DNA from: JAGNHS01 sp964609695
Lineage (GTDB): Bacteria; Bdellovibrionota; UBA2428
Direction of reading: 5' to 3'
Length of the DNA: 64,000 nt
Assembly: GCA_964609695.1 (NCBI GenBank)
Contig: CAZSSP010000009.1
Coordinates: 1-64,000, forward strand
The notes under the pieces are model-generated. The model ran no database searches and had not been told where the DNA came from. It was given only the letters and a program-made list of their open reading frames with translations. Shown here piece after piece: positions 7,899-16,293 of the stretch (positions are counted from its first letter, which is position 1; each line of letters begins with the position of its first letter). The position numbers and the translations under genes were made by a program.

Positions 7899-7914
7899 TG
7901 GACATATATGTCCA
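7899..7914. promoter_or_regulatory. Palindromic operator within the norZ promoter
   Basis: TGGACATATATGTCCA is a perfect 16-base palindrome. It ends 4 bases before a TATAAT box (7919-7924), so it fills the spacer of the likely norZ promoter, a repressor-type position. It is in the divergent region shared with the Rrf2 gene. Its similarity to the palindrome before nnrS points to one regulator for both. Confidence 0.65.
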
Positions 7915-7963
7915 ATTATATAATCTTAGGAGTTAGCTGTAATTGAACTTCGAAAGGAAGAGC

Positions 7964-10246
7964 GTGGAACGTAGTTATAAAAAACTTTGGTATTCTTTAA
8001 TATTTGTCATCTTGGCTTCATTTTCGGTACTTGGATATTTTGGTAGGGAGATTTATCGTCAATCACCGCCCATACCAGCGTCTGTAGTGGACTCGTCGGG
8101 AAATATTCTTTTCACCGGAACAGATATTCGAGAAGGCCAACAAGTCTGGCAATCCACAGGTGGACAAGAATTGGGTTCAATTTGGGGGCATGGTGCGTAT
8201 GTGGCACCCGATTGGTCAGCAGATTGGTTACATAGAGAAGCTGTTGAGTTACTTACTATAAAGGCGCAAGAAAGATATCAGAAGAATCTCGATCAGTTGA
8301 GCGCACCTGAACAGGCATACCTCGAAGCGGAACTTCAAGGCGAAGTTCGTAAAAATACCTTTGATTCAGAAAAAAATATAATCAGCGTCTCCGCTGATAG
8401 GGCTCGATCAATGAGTGTCGTCGCCAAACATTATCAAGGACTCTTTATGAATGATCCCTCAAAGGCTGAATTGCGCGATGCTTATGCGATGCCAGAGTTT
8501 GTTGTTAAAGATCCAGAGCGAATGAGAAAACTTAATGCCTTCTTCTTTTGGACCGCATGGGCTTGCGTCACTGAACGTCCCAATCAAAAAATTACTTACA
8601 CAAACAATTGGCCTCCTGACAAGACTGTAGGAAATACTCCTCCGCCTTCGCTCCAAATCTGGACGGGTTTTAGTGTTATTCTCCTACTTTTTGGAATCGG
8701 ACTTCTTGCTTTTTATTACGCTTCCCATAAAGACGAGGATGAAAAGGTTCCGCAGGCAGAGATTCCCAAAAGTGATCCCTTGCTAGCGCTCAATCCGACA
8801 CCTTCTATGCGTGCTACCTTGAAATATTTTTGGGTGGTTATGGCACTCATACTCGTGCAAGTAATTTTAGGTGCTGTAACGGCACATTATGGAGTGGAGG
8901 GCACTGCCTTCTACGGATTTCCACTTGCTAAATATCTTCCCTATAGCGTCGTTCGCACGTGGCATTTGCAGCTTGGGATTTTCTGGATTGCAACTTCGTG
9001 GCTGGCCACGGGTCTTTTTATTGGTCCTGCGGTTTCTGGATACGAGCCTAAGTATCAACGCCTCGGAGTAAATTGTTTATTTGTTGCGCTCTTAATAATT
9101 GTCGTGGGTTCAATGGCAGGCCAATGGTTTGCGATCATGCAACGATTGAGCTTCGATACAAATTTTTGGTTTGGACACCAAGGATTCGAGTATGTGGACT
9201 TAGGAAGGTTTTGGCAGATCTTTCTCGTGGTTGGACTTTTCTTATGGCTATTTTTAATGGTGAGATCTATAAAACCCGCGTTTAAAAATCCCAAGGAAAA
9301 TAAAAATCTGCTTGCTCTATTTTTAATTTCTTGTGGAGCCATCGCGCTGTTTTATTCCGCTGGGCTCATGTGGGGAAAAAGCACCAATCTTGCAATTTCG
9401 GAATACTGGCGATGGTGGGTAGTTCATCTTTGGGTTGAAGGATTCTTTGAAGTATTCGCTACGGTCGTGATCGCCTTTCTCTTTGTGCGCATGGGCTTAC
9501 TTCGTGCTTCAATTGCAACAGCTACCGTTTTATTTTCGACCACAATATTTTTATCGGGTGGAATTATAGGAACATTTCATCATTTGTATTTTACCGGTAC
9601 TCCGACGGCGGTGATTGCACTTGGAGCGACCTTTAGTGGACTTGAAGTAGTGCCGCTTATTCTTATCGGTTTTGAGGCTTATCATAATCTTACCTTAAGT
9701 CGGGCGTCGGCCTGGCTTAAGGCTTACAAGTGGCCCATTTACTTTTTTGTTGCCGTGGCATTTTGGAATTTCGTAGGTGCCGGAATATTCGGATTTTTGA
9801 TCAATCCCCCTATGGCCCTTTATTATATGCAAGGACTCAACACAACTCCGGTCCATAGTCATGCCGCACTCTTTGGGGTTTACGGCATGCTTGGCATTGG
9901 GCTGATGCTTTTTGTTTTAAAAGGACTGGCTGCGAGAAATATTTGGAAAGACAAAACAATTCGCTTTGCTTTTTGGTCTCTCAATATTGGTTTGGCGCTA
10001 ATGACGGTAATCAGCATACTTCCTGTAGGATTGTTTCAAACATGGGCGAGTGTAAATCACGGTTACTGGTATGCAAGGTCGGCTGAATTCCAACAACAGA
10101 GCATCTTGGATATTTTCAGATGGCTCAGGGTATTAGGTGATACTGTTTTTACCGTAGGAGCACTTGCATTGGGTTATTTTGTACTTGGACTTAAAACCGG
10201 TGCTTCAGTTGAATCGCAAAGTGATATACCTCCAAGCACTGGGTAA
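7964..10246 (+). CDS. norZ: Quinol-dependent nitric oxide reductase
   Basis: About 760 residues, the length of single-subunit qNOR, which reduces two NO to N2O at the inner membrane using quinol. The N-terminal periplasmic domain carries the family GQQVWQSTGGQELGSIWGHGAYVAPDWSADWLHRE region; the C-terminal part is the haem-copper-oxidase-like core with about 12 helices and the ligand motifs HLWVEGFFEVF, GTFHHLYFTG and HSHAALFGVYG. Because the TATAAT at 7919-7924 predicts transcription starting near 7931, the upstream TTG (7943) would lack a ribosome binding site in the mRNA. GTG 7964, with AAGGA five bases before it, is the better start. Without an adjacent nitrite or nitrous oxide reductase, the role is most likely NO detoxification rather than full denitrification. 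Confidence 0.93.
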   Translation: MERSYKKLWYSLIFVILASFSVLGYFGREIYRQSPPIPASVVDSSGNILFTGTDIREGQQVWQSTGGQELGSIWGHGAYVAPDWSADWLHREAVELLTIKAQERYQKNLDQLSAPEQAYLEAELQGEVRKNTFDSEKNIISVSADRARSMSVVAKHYQGLFMNDPSKAELRDAYAMPEFVVKDPERMRKLNAFFFWTAWACVTERPNQKITYTNNWPPDKTVGNTPPPSLQIWTGFSVILLLFGIGLLAFYYASHKDEDEKVPQAEIPKSDPLLALNPTPSMRATLKYFWVVMALILVQVILGAVTAHYGVEGTAFYGFPLAKYLPYSVVRTWHLQLGIFWIATSWLATGLFIGPAVSGYEPKYQRLGVNCLFVALLIIVVGSMAGQWFAIMQRLSFDTNFWFGHQGFEYVDLGRFWQIFLVVGLFLWLFLMVRSIKPAFKNPKENKNLLALFLISCGAIALFYSAGLMWGKSTNLAISEYWRWWVVHLWVEGFFEVFATVVIAFLFVRMGLLRASIATATVLFSTTIFLSGGIIGTFHHLYFTGTPTAVIALGATFSGLEVVPLILIGFEAYHNLTLSRASAWLKAYKWPIYFFVAVAFWNFVGAGIFGFLINPPMALYYMQGLNTTPVHSHAALFGVYGMLGIGLMLFVLKGLAARNIWKDKTIRFAFWSLNIGLALMTVISILPVGLFQTWASVNHGYWYARSAEFQQQSILDIFRWLRVLGDTVFTVGALALGYFVLGLKTGASVESQSDIPPSTG

Positions 10247-10301
10247 GGTTAGGTGTTAGGACGTCTTTTATATTTAAGGAGTCGCGACAAAATTTAAATC
10301 A

Positions 10302-11264
10302 CTAATCGTTATTGTATTTATTGATTTCAAATTTAAAAACACTTCCTTGGTCAAGATACCTAGTCTCGATGCTAGTTTTGTTTATCCAGTCCTGAAGTTG
10401 TTTTGAAGAGGGTATGTCTTTACGAAGCTTGTATGCATTAATGGATGGTTTTGGAGTTTTTACTCTGATTGGCTCCTGGATCTTCATACTTGTTAGCTCT
10501 TGGAGGTTCTTTTGTATTTTCCTCTTCGCAAATTGAACTCGCTCTTTAAAAGAAGCCTTGGAAATTTTGAGTCTCTTAGCAGCAGCCCCAAGGCTCAATG
10601 GCTCATCGCTCATAATGTGAATATCTAGGGCGGATCTTTGCTTGATGCTAAGACTACGCCAAGCAGCTTCAAGCTTCTCCCATAGCTCCGGCTTGATGCT
10701 ATCAGGAATGTCTTTGCGTTTTTCAAAGTAGTGCGCCTTTGCGCTGCTAATGAGCCTTTCGACCTTGGGCTGCTCGGATTCAAACTCCTTGTAGGTCAGC
10801 TGGCGCTGGTCAAAAAGCTCCTCGATTGTTTCCCTGTCCCTGATACCTCGTGAGATCAAAAACGCCGTGAGTCGAAAAGTTGTGGAGTAAGAATCGAGCT
10901 GCCCGCTCTCAACAAGATCGCGGCAGATGCTCTCGCGCAAACTCTGCGAAGGACGCCTAATAATGTTGGCGGTAGGGTCGTCTTGAAGAAAAAGGTGGCA
11001 CTTGCTAGTGAGTAGCTCGACTCGTTCTGAGGGAAGGTCTCTAAAGAGTTTATCGAGCGAGCTTCTCTTTTTTGGTCCAAGTTCGGGATCGTAATTTCTG
11101 TACTGAGGAGCAAAAGCTCCCACTGAAAAGCGCATGGATCTGGGGAGCATGGGCCTAGTCTCTGGGCTGAAGAAGCCCTCACGAGTGAGGTCGTCGGTCA
11201 CCTTCTGAAGCTTTGCTTCAGTCCATGAGTGGGCGGCTTGTCGCCTTTGGTTGGCAGTTCTCAA
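10302..11264 (-). CDS. Hypothetical protein with sigma-70 region 4-like HTH
   Basis: A 320-residue soluble, charged protein. The middle part (about residues 195-245: WRSLSIKQRSALDIHI, then LSLGAAAKRLKISKASFKER) resembles the helix-turn-helix of sigma-70 region 4 or related LuxR-type domains. No region 2 is visible, so it is not a complete sigma factor. The N-terminal third contains a conserved-looking RFSVGAFAPQYRNYDPE segment I do not recognise. It is transcribed away from the coupling ATPase gene and converges with norZ. Its place at the junction between cargo and mobility module suggests a regulator of the element; that is inference. Confidence 0.6.
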   Translation of the reverse strand: MRTANQRRQAAHSWTEAKLQKVTDDLTREGFFSPETRPMLPRSMRFSVGAFAPQYRNYDPELGPKKRSSLDKLFRDLPSERVELLTSKCHLFLQDDPTANIIRRPSQSLRESICRDLVESGQLDSYSTTFRLTAFLISRGIRDRETIEELFDQRQLTYKEFESEQPKVERLISSAKAHYFEKRKDIPDSIKPELWEKLEAAWRSLSIKQRSALDIHIMSDEPLSLGAAAKRLKISKASFKERVQFAKRKIQKNLQELTSMKIQEPIRVKTPKPSINAYKLRKDIPSSKQLQDWINKTSIETRYLDQGSVFKFEINKYNND

Positions 11265-11607
11265 GGGTGAGCCATTATAACACTGCGCGACTAAAACTTG
11301 GAGAAAATACTAGGGGGCTAAGAGTACTTTTATTTCTATAAATATCGAGTAGTTATGGATATTGTACCTTAAAACACCCACCCGTTTGCGCTTTATAGTA
11401 CCTAGATCACTCAATACTGGTCACCTCAAGCGCAATAGCTCGCTTATCCCACTGCTAGACATTTCAAGTCTACAATCAATCCATTTTCCCGCAACCACTT
11501 ACCTGCTTTTCTGGTCGCTAGCTTGCGTCGTGTACCACAGCTTTGAAATGTTTTTACCGCTAAATCCAAACATAAAAACAAGAAAGAAAAGAAGGAGAAT
11601 TAGATAA

Positions 11608-13149
11608 ATGCAGAACACAAATCAGAAACAAGAAATAACAATGGCCGATGCCCACGGGGCAGCAACAATCGTGGGGGCGCTCATGATTGGAGTCTTTTGG
11701 AATGAGTATGGAGGAACCATCTCATACATCTACAGAACTTACTTTTACCTCATTTGGCTCGTGATCATAATGTCCGTGGGACTACTTGGAATGCTTGCTT
11801 ATGACACATGGAAAAGAAGAAATCCCGAGAAATGGATGCGCAATGTTTTACTAAAAATATGCGAAAAAAATTACGAAAAAGAGGGAGCAATTTACATTGG
11901 AAACACATTACAAGGTCAAAGGCCCATCTACTTAACGCCTGAACAACGCAAAGGACACGTTCAAATTATAGGATCAACTGGAAGGGGAAAAACTAAATCG
12001 GTTATCGTGCCGTGGTTTGCTCGCGATTTGAGACAAGGCTTGTCGCCAATACTTATCGATGGAAAGGGGGACTACTCAATTGTTTCAGAAATTCTAAAAT
12101 GGGGAAACTTCACTGATAGAAGAATACATGTCTTCAACCCTGATGGTTATGGCTGCACGATAAATCCTCTTGAAGGCGGAAATCCGCATGAAGTGGCAGA
12201 CAGACTTTTTGCATCGCTTGAGTTTGATTCTATGTATTTCAGAGAAGTGCAATACTCAGCGACTTTGAGTGCATTGGAATTAATGGAGGCAGCGGGAAAT
12301 GTTCCAACCCTAAAGGATTTGCATGAAGCCTTATCAAACCCACAGCAATTCCTGGAAAGTTTAAACAAGTCCAAGCCACTTCCAAGCATCGCAATGCAGG
12401 AATTTATGAAGATTTCTCAGATGAGAGTGAACGAAAGAGAAGAAAGGTTTTCTGGGATACTTTCTCAGCTTCGACCATTCACGACTGGGGTATTTAGAGG
12501 GATTACTAACTCAACTAAAACAGAAGCAACTCATGTGAGTATCCAGGAAGTTATGAATCCAGATGGTATCGAGGGCAACACTCACGCTGCACTCATCGTA
12601 CTGCTTCCTACTATGCAATACCAAAAGACAGCCAAAGTTTTAGGTAAGCTCATACTGCAATCAATTGCTTGGGCATCTGCAAAACGCGATGCTGAAAAAC
12701 CTATTGCAACCCTCTTTATTGATGAATTCTCAGCATTTGTTTACGAGGGCTTTGAGCAGTTTTTAAACAAAGCTCGTAGCAAGGGAGTTGCCGTACATCT
12801 CTCGCACCAAAGCATGGGCGATTTAGAATCAGTGTCGCCAAGTTTCGCTAAAACAGTAAATGTAAACACGAATACAAAGGTTTTACTTGGGCTAAATGAT
12901 CCAGATACTGCTGACTACTTTGCAAGACACCTTGGAACTTTTACCACTACGAAAGAAACGGAACGCGCGAGTAAAGGAGTCATGGGAACAAATAAATCTG
13001 GCGAGATGTCGCTCAGAGAAGTTGAGCAATACAGGATTCATCCCAATAGGCTAAAGGCATTCTCGCACGGGCGCGGTGTTTTGAGTGTCATGGTTAGCGG
13101 AGTGCAACTTACAGAGGAGGTGCAATTTGAAGCAAACGGAGGCCTCTAA
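11608..13149 (+). CDS. VirD4/TraD-like conjugative coupling ATPase
   Basis: A 513-residue protein with one or two N-terminal membrane segments (about residues 18-65), a Walker A motif GSTGRGKT (122-129), the neighbouring DGKGDYS and a Walker B LFIDEF (about 369-374) followed by KARSKGVAVHLSHQSMGDL, the pattern of type IV coupling proteins and their TraM-recognition domain. Such proteins bring DNA-relaxase complexes to a secretion channel and pump DNA. AAGGAG lies 10 bases before the ATG. The next gene overlaps it by 23 bases, so the two are co-translated. No other T4SS component is in the window. Confidence 0.85.
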   Translation: MQNTNQKQEITMADAHGAATIVGALMIGVFWNEYGGTISYIYRTYFYLIWLVIIMSVGLLGMLAYDTWKRRNPEKWMRNVLLKICEKNYEKEGAIYIGNTLQGQRPIYLTPEQRKGHVQIIGSTGRGKTKSVIVPWFARDLRQGLSPILIDGKGDYSIVSEILKWGNFTDRRIHVFNPDGYGCTINPLEGGNPHEVADRLFASLEFDSMYFREVQYSATLSALELMEAAGNVPTLKDLHEALSNPQQFLESLNKSKPLPSIAMQEFMKISQMRVNEREERFSGILSQLRPFTTGVFRGITNSTKTEATHVSIQEVMNPDGIEGNTHAALIVLLPTMQYQKTAKVLGKLILQSIAWASAKRDAEKPIATLFIDEFSAFVYEGFEQFLNKARSKGVAVHLSHQSMGDLESVSPSFAKTVNVNTNTKVLLGLNDPDTADYFARHLGTFTTTKETERASKGVMGTNKSGEMSLREVEQYRIHPNRLKAFSHGRGVLSVMVSGVQLTEEVQFEANGGL

Positions 13150-13903
13150 AAAGATAGCTTCACTACATTTAACAGATAGGGATTTCGCCTTACTTCAATA
13201 CCTTTACGACTACCGAATGATGAGCATGGAACAAATAAGGAGATACATATTCACTGGTAATGCTTGGCCTACAATTACAAACCGAATTACGAAACTAGAA
13301 CAAGGAGACTTCCTTGAAAGAATAAGAGTTGCCAGCCTGACACATCCATTTCGCTTCACAAATGTTGGAACAGTTCTAAAAATCACCTCTTTAGGGATTG
13401 GAACGCTTGCAAATAAATTTGCATCACAAACATTTAGTGAAAGCGTACCGGATATACGGGTTCAGCAACTCCAGCATGATCTGCTACTGCTTGATGTAGT
13501 GGAAGGACTCAAAACTAGACATCCGAAAAATGCTTTTGTGGAAGGAAGCCGCTACGTCAAAGGAATCGGCGACCAAACACGAGTACCTGACTTTGTGATG
13601 ATCGATCCCAAAACAAAAGAAACTACTGCCATCGAACTTGAACTCACTGCTAAATCCGAGCGTCGCTACCGCAGCATAATTCTCGACTACAGAATGTCGA
13701 AATCTTTTTCAAAAGTATTATTTGTAACGGCTTCAGAGACTATAAAAAGAAAGATTATGACTGAAGTCATCGGCGAGAAAATACACGACTTTAAAATCCA
13801 CAGCGCCGGAAAATTCTACTTTCTACTTGTGAGTGATATTTTTAGGCCTACTGATCCGACAGACTCATGTAAGTTATCTGATACACCATCACTTGCTGCT
13901 TAA
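13127..13903 (+). CDS. Replication-relaxation family protein
   Basis: About 258 residues. The N-terminal 80 residues form a winged-helix module (LTDRDFALLQYLYDYRMMSMEQIRRYIF ... ITKLEQGDFLERI), followed by a nuclease-like fold segment (VPDFVMIDPKTKETTAIELELTAKSERRY) recalling the replication-relaxation proteins found beside coupling ATPases on plasmids and integrative elements. The likely start is TTG 13127, preceded by a strong GAGGAGG at six bases; upstream GTG 13085 lies deep in the previous gene. The overlap with the coupling ATPase suggests they act together, for example in recognising or processing the element's DNA. The biochemical function of the family is not well established. Confidence 0.7.
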   Translation: MKQTEASKKIASLHLTDRDFALLQYLYDYRMMSMEQIRRYIFTGNAWPTITNRITKLEQGDFLERIRVASLTHPFRFTNVGTVLKITSLGIGTLANKFASQTFSESVPDIRVQQLQHDLLLLDVVEGLKTRHPKNAFVEGSRYVKGIGDQTRVPDFVMIDPKTKETTAIELELTAKSERRYRSIILDYRMSKSFSKVLFVTASETIKRKIMTEVIGEKIHDFKIHSAGKFYFLLVSDIFRPTDPTDSCKLSDTPSLAA

Positions 13904-13996
13904 AACTTACCTATTAACTCAAAACTAAACCCAAACTGAATGTTTGGCCCGCCCGCAAATGCACACACATATAAGTTATTTCAAATACTAGGAAAA

Positions 13997-14101
13997 ACAC
14001 CTTGCTGTTAACCCCTACACCCCACCGATCCGACCTGACCTCTCACCCTCTACGATGTTGAGAGGTCAGGTCGGATCGGCAGGATTACGGGGGCAAGGTG
14101 T
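13997..14101. other. Large dyad symmetry in the mobility module (candidate oriT, replication or attachment site)
   Basis: Between the replication-relaxation gene and the recombinase operon is a perfect 21-bp inverted repeat (14025-14045 with 14059-14079; 13-base loop). It is flanked by a second, outer perfect 9-bp inverted repeat (13997-14005 with 14093-14101). No T-run follows, so it is not a standard terminator. Dyads of this size beside transfer genes are typical of origins of transfer or single-strand origins. No other gene is seen in 13904-14179. Confidence 0.6.
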
Positions 14102-14179
14102 GTGGAATTGAAGATTATTTTTTGTGGATAAGGAGCGGGCGGAGGACGGGAACATTTAGAACAATCGAAAGGAATATGA

Positions 14180-14365
14180 ATGAATAAGAAACGTCGTTGG
14201 GAATGCACGGCGGCTAATACGGAATACAGCGCAATAGATAACGAGGAAATGAAAGCACGACTTGAAGAACTGTGGATGATCTTGTTAAATGTGAGGAGCC
14301 AGCAAATTTTTCGCCAGAGTACCTCGGTTCATGTCCTGTCTGACCACGAAAGGAAGACAGCATGA
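14180..14365 (+). CDS. Small hypothetical protein translationally coupled to the recombinase
   Basis: A 61-residue ORF with GAAAGGAAT just before its ATG. Its stop overlaps the recombinase start in an ATGA, so the two are co-translated. The sequence is polar and charged (NKKRRWECTAANTEYSAIDNEEMKARLEELW in part) with no recognised domain. Small proteins in this position often direct or regulate serine recombinases; that role is inference only. Confidence 0.55.
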   Translation: MNKKRRWECTAANTEYSAIDNEEMKARLEELWMILLNVRSQQIFRQSTSVHVLSDHERKTA

Positions 14366-16089
14366 AGAATAAAACATTTAAGATCGCAATTTACGTCCGC
14401 GTTAGTACCGAGGAACAAGCAGGTAATCCCGAAGGTTCAATAAAAAACCAAGAGCTACGACTTCGAGACTTTATAAAACTAAAAAACATGGTCGCACCTT
14501 TTGGTGAAGTGGCGCAGGTTTTCTCTGATCCGGGGAAATCAGCTAAGGATATGAATCGTCCGAGCTTCCAGAGGCTTATGCAAGCCATTGAGAAAAGAGA
14601 GGTGAATCTCATTCTTGTAACAGAATTATCAAGACTCACGAGATCTATTAAAGACTTCTCACTGCTTCAGGAATTTCTAAAAAAGCATGAGTGTGAGTTT
14701 TTAAGTCTTCGAGAGAATTTTGATACTTCATCTGCCACAGGAGGAATGGTCCTCAACATTATGGCTACCATTGCCGAGTTTGAAAGACGTCAAACAGCAG
14801 AAAGGATCTCGAATTCTTTTCATCAAAGGGCAAGGCGGGGGCTATATAATGGAGGTTCCGTCCCATTGGGTTACAAGATTGATCCAGATAAGCCAGGACA
14901 TCTTGCGATTGTCCCTGAGGAAGCAGAGATTATAAAAATAATCTTTAAAAAGTTCTTAGAACTAGAAACCATGATGCACACAACAAGGTGGCTTAACGAC
15001 ACGGGGCTTACGCTTCCTAGGCGAGTCATCGGAGGTGGTGGGCCAAGAGCGAAAATCTTTCGCATCGATATGGTTCATCACATTTTAAACAACAAAACGT
15101 ACATAGGCACTCGGGTCTTTAAAACTAAAGACGGAGTGGAAGAATCAAAAGCTGCGTGGGAACCCATCATTGATGACAGAACCTTTCGTCGGACTGTTGA
15201 ACTTCTAAAAAAGAATCGCTTTAAGAAGAGGACTCACAAGAATCTTCGCTATCCGTTCACGCTATCAGGGCTACTTGGTTGCAAGATTTGCGGTGGAAAA
15301 CTTTGCGGGAAATCAGCGCATGGGAGAAATGGCAAGATTCCCTACTATGAACACAGCCACGCAAATAAGGTGAACTACTGCCTCAATGGAAAGGGCATCG
15401 TTTGCGAATTGCACCGGATACAAGCAGCTAAAATAGAGCCTCTTGTCTGGCAGGATGTGAAAGCATTTCTAACTAATCAAAGGTTCACTGAAGATCTGAT
15501 TACTTCTGCTAGAAAACTTAACTCAGCAAACACGCAGGTAAGCGAGGTCGAAGTGGTAGAGAAGAAGATGAAAAGTCTTGATAACCAGATCGAGGTTTTG
15601 GCTGAAAGGATTGCTACTTTACCGAAGAATATTGATCCTAAAGTGATCTACGAGCAGTTATCGAAATTTCAAACTTCTAAGGCTTCGCTTGAGCTGCAAT
15701 ATGATGAGGCTAGAGCAAATGCTGCACCTACTGACGATCCAATTGATTACGCTGATTTAAACCGCTTTACGGAAGGACTGCGGGGGCTGCTCGAAGAAGC
15801 TGAAACTAAACCTGAGATCCAAGCTGCCATTATCAAAAAAATCATTCACAAGATTGAAATCACGCCGCAAGGTTTTGATACGCACTACTTTATCGGACAC
15901 AACAAATACAAAAGGGCCTCTGGGGTTAATCCCCCAGAGGCCCTTCTTTTTTTATTTCCACCAGTCGATGGTTCGACTTTATTGACAAATGGTGGACTCG
16001 ATCGGGATCGAACCGACGACCCCCACAATGCCATTGTGGTGCTCTCCCAGCTGAGCTACGAGCCCTTAAACGGACTCAACAATTACTAG
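14362..16089 (+). CDS. Large serine recombinase (integrase)
   Basis: An N-terminal resolvase domain with the catalytic YVRVSTEEQ (Arg13, Ser15) and TELSRLTR ... FERRQTAERI, a recombinase domain (about residues 165-280), a zinc-ribbon (CKICGGKLCG ... Cys/His further on, about 310-350) and a coiled coil (about 395-470) define a large serine integrase that cuts and rejoins att sites. The open frame runs to 16089, but its last ~60 residues are translated from a terminator hairpin (15912-15945) and from the antisense strand of tRNA-Ala. The natural C-terminus is therefore probably near 15910 and the original stop seems to have been lost, perhaps on integration. Coupled to the small ORF before it. 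Confidence 0.88.
   Translation: MKNKTFKIAIYVRVSTEEQAGNPEGSIKNQELRLRDFIKLKNMVAPFGEVAQVFSDPGKSAKDMNRPSFQRLMQAIEKREVNLILVTELSRLTRSIKDFSLLQEFLKKHECEFLSLRENFDTSSATGGMVLNIMATIAEFERRQTAERISNSFHQRARRGLYNGGSVPLGYKIDPDKPGHLAIVPEEAEIIKIIFKKFLELETMMHTTRWLNDTGLTLPRRVIGGGGPRAKIFRIDMVHHILNNKTYIGTRVFKTKDGVEESKAAWEPIIDDRTFRRTVELLKKNRFKKRTHKNLRYPFTLSGLLGCKICGGKLCGKSAHGRNGKIPYYEHSHANKVNYCLNGKGIVCELHRIQAAKIEPLVWQDVKAFLTNQRFTEDLITSARKLNSANTQVSEVEVVEKKMKSLDNQIEVLAERIATLPKNIDPKVIYEQLSKFQTSKASLELQYDEARANAAPTDDPIDYADLNRFTEGLRGLLEEAETKPEIQAAIIKKIIHKIEITPQGFDTHYFIGHNKYKRASGVNPPEALLFLFPPVDGSTLLTNGGLDRDRTDDPHNAIVVLSQLSYEPLNGLNNY
15912..15955. terminator. Strong intrinsic terminator between recombinase and tRNA-Ala
   Basis: A perfect 14-bp stem (15912-15925 with 15932-15945), a 6-base loop, then CTTTTTTTATTT. 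On the other strand the hairpin is followed by TTTTGTATTTG, so it can end transcripts from both sides. It lies inside the open frame of the recombinase, which argues that the frame's 3' extension is not natural coding sequence. Confidence 0.85.
15990..16065 (-). tRNA. tRNA-Ala(GGC)
   Basis: Read on the minus strand, 76 bases fold as a complete tRNA: acceptor GGGCTCG / CGAGTCC, D arm GCTC-AGCTGGGA-GAGC, anticodon stem CCACA / TGTGG with loop ATGGCAT (anticodon GGC, alanine), T arm with TTCGATC loop, and an encoded CCA end. Its 3' end is repeated at 583-607 and 773-797, marking it as the likely integration target of the island. The recombinase's open frame runs over it on the opposite strand. 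Confidence 0.97.
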
Positions 16090-16293
16090 TTAGAGATTGC
16101 AGTGAAGTCAAAACTGCGACTAAAGTTTAGACACTTGCTCGCCAAAACTTGGAATTTTTAGCTGAAAAGCTCAAAAAGACCAAAAGTCGGCTAAAGCTAT
16201 AAGTTATTGATATTAATAGAATAAATGCAAGTAACCGGGTGCTGTTATTGTGGCACCTGCCTTGCAACCTTGTTAATTGAGGAAGTTGAATTT

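Larger units (their letters stand above)
583..16012. mobile_element. Probable integrative element inserted at tRNA-Ala(GGC)
   Basis: A 25-base direct repeat of the tRNA-Ala 3' end occurs at 583-607, 773-797 and 15988-16012. The intact tRNA is at the right end. A large serine recombinase lies immediately inside the right repeat, preceded by a VirD4-like coupling ATPase, a replication-relaxation protein and a large dyad. The cargo is hemerythrin, DUF488, ClC, Rnk-like, MreB-like, NnrS, Rrf2 regulator and quinol nitric oxide reductase. The left boundary could be either 583 or 773. No relaxase or T4SS channel genes are visible, so if it moves between cells it is more likely mobilised than self-transmissible. 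The boundary assignment is inference and is weakened by the nearby scaffold gap. Confidence 0.6.

Noticed and set aside
8867..9342. Short frames inside norZ on both strands
   Set aside because: They overlap a certain gene, lack ribosome binding sites and have no recognisable domain.
11362..11607. 81-residue ORF directly before the coupling ATPase gene
   Set aside because: No ribosome binding site; its last codons are the ribosome binding region of the next gene, and the composition is not protein-like.
15960..16089. C-terminal tail of the recombinase frame as genuine protein (NGGLDRDRTDDPH...)
   Set aside because: This is the antisense translation of tRNA-Ala, a frequent annotation artefact; a terminator lies before it.
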